From: JBDHZK01 sp039811865
Lineage (GTDB): Bacteria; Actinomycetota; Actinomycetes; Propionibacteriales; Propionibacteriaceae
DNA: 5,236 bases
NCBI GenBank assembly: GCA_039811865.1
Contig: JBDHZK010000160.1
Span: forward strand, 1-5,236
Direction of reading: 5' to 3'
The notes beneath the pieces were generated by a model. That model ran no database searches, had not been told where the DNA came from, and saw only the letters and a list, made by a program, of their open reading frames with translations. Below are positions 1-5,236 of the stretch, in pieces. Made by a program: the position numbers and the translations under genes. Numbering within the stretch: the stretch's first letter is position 1; each line of letters opens with the position of its first letter.

Positions 1-3000
1 CAGGAACTACGGTTCCGAAACCGATCGACACGGTCGGCTGCGGTGGCGGTGGCGTCGTGACCGTCTTGCTGACCGACTGGGCGGGCCGGGTCGGGTCGTC
101 GCGGACGGTCGCGGTGACGGTCACCGTCGCGCTGTAGCCCGCGTCCAGGCTGCCCGAGGTCGTCCCGCTGCCCGCGCCCGCGTCCAGCCCGACCGGGCCG
201 GACCCGCCGCCGCGGCTGGTGGTCACCGACAAGCTGGCGGGCCGGTAGTTGCCCGAGGCACTGGCCGTCCAACCGACGGTCGTGCCGTTCACGTTGACAT
301 CCAGGTTCGGCGGCGACAGCGGACCGTAGGCCGTGACCGAGGCGCCCGCCGAAGAGCTCGACCTGCCCGACTCGTTGGTGAGCGTCAGAACGACGTCGCG
401 CTGGCCGGCTGCCACCCCAGAGATGACCCATGGGCCGCTCCCGGCGGTGGACCTGGTCGCGCCGTCCACCAGCACGGCCACCCGGGACGTGGCCCCACGC
501 GAGTCGGGGACGGACGCGGTCACGGTGATCTGGTTGATCCCGCTAGCCCGCACCGAGACGTTCCCCCAAGCCGCGGGTGTGCCGACCGCCGACCAACTCG
601 TGGCGGGCCCGGTGGTGCTGTGCCCCGGGGTCGCGTTGGTCGCGGTCACGGCGTAGCTGTAGGTCTTACCGTCGTAGGCGACGCCGTCGTCGGTGCAACT
701 GGTGCCTTGGACGCCGCTGCAAATGGTCTTGCCGGATCGGCTGACCGAATAGGTCACGGGCCCAGGCCCGTTCGGATCGGCCCCCGCCCAGGTGACGCGC
801 ACGGGCGTGCTTGCGCCCAGCGGCGTCGTCGGCTTGACCGTGGGCGCCTGCACCCCACGCGGCTTACCGGAGGACTGGAACGGCCCGCCGGTGGCCGCCG
901 GCCCTGGTCCCGCGGCGTTCTCGGCGATGATCGTCACCGGGTAGCGGGTGTTGTTGTTCAGCCCGGTCAGCGTCAGGGACGTCCCGGTCGCGTAGCGGGT
1001 GTTGCCGCCGACGCGCACCTGGTAGCGCAACACCGGCGTACCGTCCACCGCGGCCGCGTTCCAACTCAGCGAGAGTCGACCGTCCTGCGGGTCGGCCGCA
1101 CGGATCCCGGTGACCGCCTTCGGCACGCTGTTCGGAATCACGGTACGAGACGGCGCACTCAGCGGTCCCCAGCCGGCCAGGTTGTGCGCCCGCACGCGGA
1201 ACACGACCGGCTGGCCATTGGTCAGCCCACTGATCCGGCAGGGGGACGCCTGGCATTGGGCCGTCCCGCCCGCCCACTGCACCTCGTAGGAGTCGATCGG
1301 CGCGCCGTTGGACGCCCCCGCGCTCCAGCGCAGCGTCTCGGTGTGGCTTTGCGCCTTGGCCCCAGGCTGCGGCGCCGAGGGTGCGCCCGGGACGCCGTAG
1401 ACCTGCGCGCTGATCACGCCGGTGACGTGCCGTTCGACGCGGGCCGGGTCGGTATCGGTGGCCACCAGGCTGAACGTGATCGTCCCCGAAGAGCTCGCCC
1501 CGGGCGTGATCGTCACCACCGACCCGCTGGCGCTGGCGGACGCCTCCATGCCGCCCGTGCGCTGCACGCTGATCACGCTGGGCCGCTTGTCGACCAACGG
1601 CGAGGTCAGGTAGTCCGCGACATCGACCGCCTTCGACTGGCCCTGCCGGATGCCGGTCAGCGAGATCGGGGCCAGCGCCGGCAGCGGGGCCGCCTTCACT
1701 CGGACGCTGATGTCCTGGGCCACCGCGTCGCTGCCCTGGACGCCGATGGTCAACGTGCCGGTGGCACCGGGCACCGCGCTTCCGGCGGCGGTCAGCGCAA
1801 CCTGGCGATCGCCCTCGGCCCGGACACCGTCGATCGGCTTCTTCCACGTCGCGGAGTAGCGCAGGTTGGCGGAGTCGGCGGGATTCGGCGTCCACACGTG
1901 ACAAAACGTCGTGACGTCGATGCTGCGGGTCAGGCTGCCCGCGACGACCTCCTGGATGTCGCTCGGGCAGCGCAGGAAGGGCGTGTCGGCGCCCACCTGG
2001 ACGGGGATCGACAACACCGCCTGCAGGCCGGTCTCGTCGGTGGGTCCGTTTCCGTCGGTCACCGCGATCGTGACCGCTCCCGGCCCCGAGTATTCGCCGG
2101 CCTTGACGGTCAGCGTCGTGGCGTCCTTGGCCTTCGCGGCGACGGCCGCGGGCGAGGCCCACACCTGATCACCCGAAAGCAGGACGATCTTCTTGCCCCG
2201 CGTGGAGAGCACGTAGTCGGCCAGGTTCACCTCCACCGAGGCGTTGCGTTCCACCCGAATCAGGGAGCCGGCCTTCAGGTACGGCACGCCGACCTTCGCG
2301 GCCGGCACGTAGATCACCGCGGCCGAGCGCGCGCCGGAGTCGTCGGTCACCTCGAAGGGAATCGCCTGCACCCGGTCGAGCACGGGCACCTTGATCTGAT
2401 CGCCGGTGACCGTCGCGGCCGGATCGCCCACCTTGGTGATCTTCGCGGCGGCGATGTCCCCGTCGGGGTCCCACGCGCCCTTGAGCGCATCCACCGTCGC
2501 GAACGCCCCATCCGGCTTCGCCACCGCGTCGAAGATGTGCGGCGGATTCTGGAAGCCCGCCTTGGTCGTGACCGTGATCTGCGTGGGGGCTCCCCGACCG
2601 GCATTGCCCTCCAGCGCGTAGGAGACCACGACGCTCTCACCGTCCCCGGCCGGAGCGGTGAGCGTGATCGTCCCGGTCTTGGCGTCGAGCGCCGCGCCGG
2701 CCGGAAGAGTCTTATTGGTCTCGGCCAGCGGCGCGACCTGCACGCGGTCATCGGCCGCGAACAGGTCGTTGCTCATCGGATTGACGCGGACGTTCGCGCC
2801 CGGCTTGACCACCAGGGAGTCGGCCACCGCGGCCGGTAGCTGGCTTTGGCCCGGCGGGACGACCGCCACCCGGACCACGGCCGTCCCCTGCTTGCCGTAC
2901 CGGTCGGTGACCTTGAACTCGAAGGTATCGGTGCCGGCGGACGCGACGGGGTAGGCCTGGTAGGTCAGCCCGGTCGGCGTGAAGCCGAGCAGGCGGCCCA

Positions 3001-5236
3001 GCTTGGGGGCCGAGGCGACCCCGACCAGCGAAACCGAGTCGCCGTCCGGGTCCTGCCCGCTGCTGGGGACGCCGATGTTGATCGTGTCGCCCGCCACGGC
3101 CCGGGCTTCTATGGCCTGCGGCTCGGGGGCCTGATCGGGCGTGCCTGCTTCCGGCTGCGGCAGCACCGTTACGTACGCCTGGCCGGCCGCCTGATTGCGC
3201 TGCTCGTTCAGGGCGTAATAGGTGATCGTCACCTTCAGCGGTTCGGCCACCTTCGCGGGCGCCACGTAGCGGACGGCATCGCCCACCACGTAGGCCATCC
3301 CTACATCGTCGGTCTCGGAGTCGGCGCTCACCTTCAGCAGCCCCGCCGCCCCCGCACCCTGGACGTTAGTCTGCAGCGAGAGGGCCGAACCGCCGAGCGT
3401 GGAGTCGTTGGCCAACACCGGGATCGAAACCGAGTCGGCGTCGCGGACGGTGGCGAAGTCGTCCCTAGTGATGGGCGGGTCCTCGGCCAAGGCCGGCACC
3501 TGGGTGACGGTGACCTCGCCGGTCACCGGCGCGGCCGTGCCGTTGGTCACCGAATAGCGGACGATCTGCGGAGTGAGGGTGAACTTCGGTCGCAGCGCGG
3601 TGATTCGCAACCACCGTCCGTCCAGGACGGCGGCCTGCACCTGCGTCGCGTCCGCCGGGGTCGCCCCCTGGACGGTCAGCAGCGCGCCGCCCGGGTCGTA
3701 ATCGTTGGCCAAGACGTCCACGATCGTGGCTGACTGGCCACGCAGCGTGGCCTCGTCCGGGACGGCGACGGGCTTGTTCTGCTCCGACCCCGCCGCGACG
3801 TCCACGCGGATCACCCCGGACGAGATCGTCGCGCTGCCGAAGCTGGCCCGATAGTCGAGGAAGTACGTCCCCGGCTTCGTGCCGGTGACCGTCACGATGC
3901 CGGCCTTGAGGTCGGTGTCGACGGTGATGTTCGGCCTTCCGGCGACCTTTGCCGCCAGCGCCAACCGGGAGAGCGGGTTGCCGTCCGAACCGGGCAGGTC
4001 GTTGGCCAGCGGCCGGATCAGGATCGGCCGGCGAACCTCGCCACGAGCGGCGTCCGGCTGCGCGATCGGCGCGATGGACGTGGCCGCGCTGACCACGTTC
4101 ACACCGACGGCCGCCGCCACGTCCGCGGTGTCGAAGCCGTCGGAGACGCGGTAGTCGACGGTCTTGGTGCCGCGGGCATCCCCGGCCGCGGTGTACTCGA
4201 TGCGGCCATCGCCAGTGGCCGGGACGCTCGTCTTCTCCGAAGTGGCGTCGACCAGGGTCACCGGATCGCCGTCCGGATCACGCCAGTCGGGCATCACCGC
4301 AAGGTTGATCGTCCCGCCCGCGGCGACCGACAAGACGCGAGCGGCCGCGCCCTTGCGCTTGAACGGCTTGCCGTTTTCGTCGGGGGCGCGCACATGCACC
4401 CGGACGTCCCCGACGGCCGACTGGCTGCCGTTGCTGATCGTGTACTTGAAGGAGGCGTCGCGGCCGTCCTTGGGCAGGGCGAACAGCAGGGTCTGGCCGT
4501 CCGGCGCGATGTCGACGCGGGCTCCCCCGCTGGGCTGGGTGACGTCGGTGATCGACAACAGCTTGCCGCCGACGTCGGTGTCGTTGTCCAGGACGTGCAG
4601 GACGGTCGTCCGGTCGGGCCGGGCGCCGAGGTCGTCCGGATTGGCCTTGGGCTTGGAGTCCTTCGGCTGCTGTGGCCGCTGGTTCTTCTTGGTGGTGCTG
4701 TCCTGCTTTTGGGGCGGCTTGATGGCATCCCAGTCGTCGACCCGGCGAAGCAGATCGATGTCGAGGATGCGCCCGTCCGCGGCGTCGTTGACGACGATGC
4801 CGCCCCGGTTGGTCCGGAACACCGGCCGCTTGAGCGCGCTGTCCGCGCGGTCGATCCCCAACTCGACCGCGGGCGAGCCGTTGCAGCCGCGGACCACCGT
4901 GCCAGGATCACCCGCCCAGGCGGCGAAAGCACAGCCGGCCAAACGCACCGGCTGAGCCGGGTCACCGTCCACGTCGGCGAAGAGAGTCAGTGCCGCTCCC
5001 CCGTTCAGCGGGACGTCCAGCAGCGCCTGCTTCGTCGCGATCAGGACGCTGTCGGCGTCCGGGCCGGGCTGCTGCAGCTTGGCGGCCTGATCGGGCTGCA
5101 CCTGGGTCGTCTTGCCGTCGGGGAGCGAAACCACCCCGGTCACGGCGTCGAAGAAGACCATCGACTTGCCCACGGCCGTGGCTTGAATGCTGCGCAGCCC
5201 CCCGGCGAGTTGGCCGTAGACGGGCTTGGCGAAGCC
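1..5236 (-). CDS. Giant Ig-like/cadherin-like and fibronectin type III repeat surface protein, partial at both ends
   Basis: A single reading frame is open across the whole window: 1745 codons occupy 5236 down to 2, and position 1 is the first base of the next codon. The start, signal peptide or N-terminal membrane anchor, and the stop lie outside. Order of parts (residues from position 5236): propeller-like head 1-172; Lys/Gln/Pro linker 173-197; eleven cadherin-like/Ig-like repeats 198-1281; three fibronectin type III domains 1282-1552; two diverged beta-sandwich domains 1553-1728; proline hinge 1729-1735. There are no catalytic motifs and no internal membrane segment. Cysteines occur only as four close pairs, as expected for an exported protein. 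The family is known in actinobacteria; proteins of about 2000 residues are usual, so perhaps 150-200 N-terminal residues and an unknown C-terminal part are missing (recalled, not measured). Probable role: extracellular stalk, adhesion or envelope sensing. The frame and modular nature are secure; the function is inferred. Confidence 0.95.
2..52 (-). other. Proline hinge and start of the next segment (residues 1729-1745)
   Basis: After the threonine-rich end of domain 5 comes PPPPQPT (1729-1735), then TVSIGFGTVVP, which continues past position 1. The proline run looks like an interdomain hinge, and the following residues look like the first strand of another domain. The gene therefore does not end here. 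Confidence 0.65.
53..319 (-). repeat. Diverged Gly/Ser-rich beta-sandwich domain 5 (residues 1640-1728)
   Basis: It starts LSPPNLDVNVNGTTVGWTAS (1640-1659, W1656 in the expected core position), followed by PASLSVTTSRGGGSGPVG (1666-1683) and a glycine/serine stretch (DAGAGSGTTSGSLDAGYSA, 1685-1703), closing with TVTVTATVRDDP (1704-1715). The fold is inferred from strand alternation; the Gly/Ser content is clearly higher than in the repeats upstream. Confidence 0.6.
320..580 (-). repeat. Diverged beta-sandwich domain 4 (residues 1553-1639)
   Basis: Position and length (about 87 residues) continue the fibronectin series, and alternating hydrophobic strands are visible (NQITVTASVPDSRG, 1568-1581; SRVAVLVDGAT, 1584-1594; QRDVVLTLTNESGRSSSS, 1612-1629). 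However, the core Trp of strand B and the Tyr of the later strand are missing. It may be a degenerate fibronectin type III or a different Ig-like domain. Confidence 0.6.
581..862 (-). repeat. Fibronectin type III domain 3 (residues 1459-1552), with a cysteine pair
   Basis: It has VRVTWAGADPNGPGPVTYSV (1479-1498, W1483, Y1496) and YDGKTYSYAVTATNA (1521-1535). Between them KTICSGVQGTSCTDDG (1503-1518) holds C1506 and C1514, probably a disulfide hairpin. The Tyr-x-Tyr-x-Val-x-Ala-x-Asn strand is typical of bacterial fibronectin type III domains. Confidence 0.82.
863..1129 (-). repeat. Fibronectin type III domain 2 (residues 1370-1458)
   Basis: It begins SVPKAVTGIRA (1370-1380), with core tryptophan in LSLSWNAAAVDGTPVLRYQV (1388-1407, W1392, Y1405) and LTGLNNNTRYPVTIIAENAA (1423-1442), then GPGPAA. 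All hallmarks of the fold are present, and it has no cysteine, unlike the domains on either side. Confidence 0.88.
1130..1393 (-). repeat. Fibronectin type III domain 1 (residues 1282-1369)
   Basis: Classic fibronectin type III signature: proline-rich entry VPGAPSAP, core tryptophan in TLRWSAGASNGAPIDSYEV (1301-1319, W1304, Y1317), ISGLTNGQPVVFRVRAHNLA (1335-1354) and GWGPLSAPS (1355-1363). C1328 and C1333 flank a tight QASP turn just before the Gly-Leu-Thr strand, a likely local disulfide. Such domains serve as spacers or carbohydrate/protein contact modules in secreted bacterial proteins. Confidence 0.88.
1394..1687 (-). repeat. Ig-like repeat K (residues 1184-1281), ADY-type
   Basis: It has GQSKAVDVADYLTSPLVDKR (1199-1218), a Ser/Ala-rich middle (MEASASASGSVVTITPG, 1230-1246) and closing strands TITFSLVATDTDPARVERHV (1252-1271). 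It is the last domain before the fibronectin type III block, and the junction VYGVPGAPSAP (1279-1289) has the proline-rich start typical of fibronectin domains. Confidence 0.65.
1688..1987 (-). repeat. Ig-like repeat J (residues 1084-1183), with a cysteine pair
   Basis: It opens with TPFLRCPSDIQEVVAGSL (1085-1102) and continues with RSIDVTTFCHVWTPNP (1104-1119). The second strand aligns by eye with NLADYV of repeat I and DVADYL of repeat K; C1112 falls just after the aromatic position. C1090 and C1112 are well placed to join two neighbouring strands. The remainder (ATGTLTIGVQGSDAVAQDIS, 1158-1177) fits closing strands of an Ig-like fold. Confidence 0.62.
1988..2287 (-). repeat. Ig-like repeat I (residues 984-1083), ADY-type
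   Basis: This repeat has neither LAND nor DPDGD. Its second strand reads NASVEVNLADYVLSTRGKK (998-1016), and it ends with AVTIAVTDGNGPTDETG (1054-1070), which keeps the closing Thr-Asp-Gly typical of the preceding repeats. It appears to be the first of a third subtype shared with repeats J and K. Confidence 0.68.
2288..2557 (-). repeat. Cadherin-like repeat H (residues 894-983), DPDGD-type
   Basis: It carries KGAWDPDGDIAAAKITKV (919-936) and closes with IPFEVTDDSGARSAAVIYV (959-977). At about 90 residues it is the shortest cadherin-like repeat here; the segment before the acidic loop (VAKPDGAFATVDA, 905-917) replaces the usual opening strands. Confidence 0.75.
2558..2848 (-). repeat. Cadherin-like repeat G (residues 797-893), LAND-variant
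   Basis: It opens with LPAAVADSLVVKPGANVRVN (800-819) and then PMSNDLFAADDRVQV (820-834), where LAND has become MSND. The rest fits the repeat: LDAKTGTITLTAP (850-862) and VVVSYALEGNAGRGAPTQIT (869-888). The motif change may weaken or alter metal binding. Confidence 0.75.
2849..3139 (-). repeat. Cadherin-like repeat F (residues 700-796), DPDGD-type
   Basis: After the acidic/proline spacer it shows VAGDTINIGV (714-723), then GQDPDGDSVSLVGVASAP (727-744). It closes with TDTFEFKVTDRYGKQGTAVV (769-788). This is the textbook form of the DPDGD subtype: acidic loop, Gly-x-Leu strand, then Phe-x-Phe-x-Val-x-Asp-x-Tyr-Gly. Confidence 0.82.
3140..3481 (-). repeat. Cadherin-like repeat E (residues 586-699), LAND-type
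   Basis: It opens with ITRDDFATV (589-597) and has VSIPVLANDSTLGGSALSL (603-621). It is longer than its neighbours (about 114 residues) because of an acidic insert, KVSADSETDDVGM (635-647), before the closing strands ITYYALNEQRNQAAGQAYVT (671-690). A Pro/Glu-rich spacer (PQPEAGTPDQAPEPQ, 693-707) leads into the next repeat. Confidence 0.78.
3482..3778 (-). repeat. Cadherin-like repeat D (residues 487-585), LAND-type
   Basis: It opens with NKPVAVPDEATLRG (487-500) and carries IVDVLANDYDPGGALLTV (505-522), the most canonical repeat in the window: the opening Pro-Asp, a full LAND-x-Asp motif and a Gly-Gly-x-Leu turn. It closes with VRYSVTNGTAAPVTGEVTVT (559-578). The codons for its first strand contain a palindrome and a hairpin, listed separately. 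Confidence 0.82.
3718..3752. repeat. Adjacent palindrome and hairpin inside the coding region
   Basis: Positions 3718-3729 (ccacgatcgtgg) are a perfect 12-base palindrome. Six bases later, 3736-3752 form a perfect 7-base inverted repeat around a 3-base loop (ggccacg cag cgtggcc). Both share the ccacg/cgtgg arms. They lie in the codons for about residues 495-506, at the start of repeat D. No run of T follows, so this is not a terminator. Whether it has any function is unknown. Confidence 0.45.
3779..4075 (-). repeat. Cadherin-like repeat C (residues 388-486), LAND-type
   Basis: It opens with IAQPDAARG (391-399) and has ILIRPLANDLPGSDGNPLS (405-423), a clear LAND motif followed by an acidic/glycine turn. 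The closing strand is the weaker YFLDYRASFGSATISS (458-473), where the usual Ser-Asp-Gly is replaced by Ser-Phe-Gly. Confidence 0.75.
4076..4381 (-). repeat. Cadherin-like repeat B (residues 286-387), DPDGD-type
   Basis: This repeat has no Leu-Ala-Asn-Asp motif but carries WRDPDGDPVTLVDA (318-331), the acidic loop typical of the other cadherin-like subtype. It ends with VDYRVSDGFDTADVAAAVGV (360-379), in which Tyr-x-Val-Ser-Asp-Gly is the standard closing strand. A short basic stretch KPFKRKG (290-296) joins it to repeat A. Confidence 0.75.
4382..4645 (-). repeat. Cadherin-like/Ig-like repeat A (residues 198-285), LAND-type
   Basis: First repeat after the linker. It opens with ANPDD, then VLHVLDNDTD (212-221), which matches the family pattern of an opening Pro-Asp-Asp followed by Leu-x-Asn-Asp-x-Asp. 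It closes with FKYTISNGSQSAVGDVRVHV (263-282), the usual last strands of these domains (aromatic-x-Tyr-x-hydrophobic-Ser-Asn-Gly). In cadherin-like repeats such acidic loops can bind calcium between domains; here that is inferred from motif only. Confidence 0.8.
4646..4720 (-). other. Hydrophilic Lys/Gln/Pro-rich linker (residues 173-197)
   Basis: About 25 residues are composed almost entirely of Lys, Gln, Pro, Asp, Ser, Thr, Asn and Arg (for example KPPQKQDSTTKK at 173-184) with no hydrophobic core residue. It separates the head from the first cadherin-like repeat, which starts at ANPDD (198-202). A flexible, exposed hinge is the natural reading. Confidence 0.75.
4721..5236 (-). other. N-terminal head region of the giant protein, propeller-like (residues 1-172, incomplete)
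   Basis: This is the part nearest the missing N-terminus. It shows short repeating strands in which a hydrophobic stretch is followed by a turn and a Pro-Asp-Gly-like loop (SMVFFDAVTGVVSLPDG, residues 25-41; SVLIATKQALLDVPLNGG, 63-80). This resembles blades of a degenerate beta-propeller. A DVDGD loop (88-92) and a cysteine pair (C102, C118) bracketing AFAAWAG follow. The region ends with NRGGIVVNDAADGRILDID (143-161) and VDDWD (166-170), a motif pair that I recall as characteristic of the N-terminal part of this actinobacterial family. It is likely extracytoplasmic because of the cysteine pair. The propeller fold is an inference from strand pattern; the family match is the firmer part. The number of blades cannot be told because the start is cut off. 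Confidence 0.55.

Noticed and set aside
349..1497. A 12-base direct repeat (ccgaagagctcg) at 349-360 and 1486-1497, as possible attachment or recombination sites.
   Set aside because: Both copies encode Ser-rich turns of the protein with similar codon choice; 12 bases in GC-rich coding DNA is weak, and nothing mobile lies between them.
864..2162. A 432-codon frame on the minus strand starting with MGLARG.
   Set aside because: It is in a different phase from the domain-encoding frame and gives Arg/Gly-rich sequence, whereas the correct phase gives Ig-like and fibronectin domains across the same bases.
620..2839. A 739-codon open frame on the plus strand.
   Set aside because: Its translation is Arg/Gly/His-rich low-complexity sequence with no recognisable domain, and it lies opposite the coherent minus-strand repeats. 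It is an antisense shadow produced by high G+C third positions.
2846..3733. A 295-codon open frame on the plus strand, and the neighbouring plus-strand frame at 4164-4955.
   Set aside because: Both lie antisense to well-defined cadherin-like repeats or the head region. Their compositions (Arg/Gly/His-rich or Ser/Arg/Pro-rich) match shadow frames, with no domain motifs.
3736..3752. The hairpin as an intrinsic transcription terminator.
   Set aside because: It lies in the middle of the open frame and has no run of T on either strand after the stem.
4294..4965. A 223-codon minus-strand frame rich in Ser, Arg and Pro.
   Set aside because: It is out of phase with the main frame, which here encodes the head, linker and repeats A and B. 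It has no motif of its own.
1..5236. The repeats as a CRISPR array or DNA-level tandem repeat array.
   Set aside because: Repeats are visible only at protein level, are 87-114 residues long, strongly diverged and without constant spacers.

Overview
The window is one uninterrupted protein-coding region on the minus strand. Reading the reverse complement from position 5236 down to position 2 gives 1745 sense codons with no stop. Neither the start codon nor the stop codon lies inside, so both ends of the gene are missing. I see no intergenic space, promoter, terminator, RNA gene, mobile element or CRISPR array. DNA composition (roughly 70% G+C by eye, with mostly G/C-ending codons in this frame) points to a high-GC actinomycete. 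The protein family also points to Actinomycetota, perhaps Propionibacteriales or Micrococcales, but the sequence does not fix the genus.

The encoded protein is a giant modular, almost certainly extracytoplasmic protein made of beta-sandwich repeats. Residues are numbered from the first codon visible at position 5236. Residues 1-172 look like the end of a degenerate beta-propeller-like head, followed by a Lys/Gln/Pro-rich linker (173-197). Residues 198-1281 form about eleven tandem cadherin-like/bacterial Ig-like repeats of 90-115 residues. They carry LAND-type or DPDGD-type motifs, and the last three have an ADY-type motif. Residues 1282-1552 form three fibronectin type III domains. Residues 1553-1728 are two more diverged Gly/Ser-rich beta-sandwich domains, followed by a proline hinge and the start of another segment that leaves the window at position 1.

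The family is known in actinobacterial genomes as 'Ig-like domain-containing' or 'fibronectin type III domain-containing' protein. From memory, it is often encoded beside a MoxR-type AAA ATPase, a DUF58 protein and a transglutaminase-like membrane protein. Those neighbours would lie outside this window, so this is a prediction. The likely role is a long surface stalk or a cell-envelope sensing/adhesion protein; its exact function is not established. All eight cysteines fall in four close pairs, which supports a disulfide-bonded protein outside the cytoplasm. Nothing visible indicates an enzyme, a defence system or a novel mobile system.
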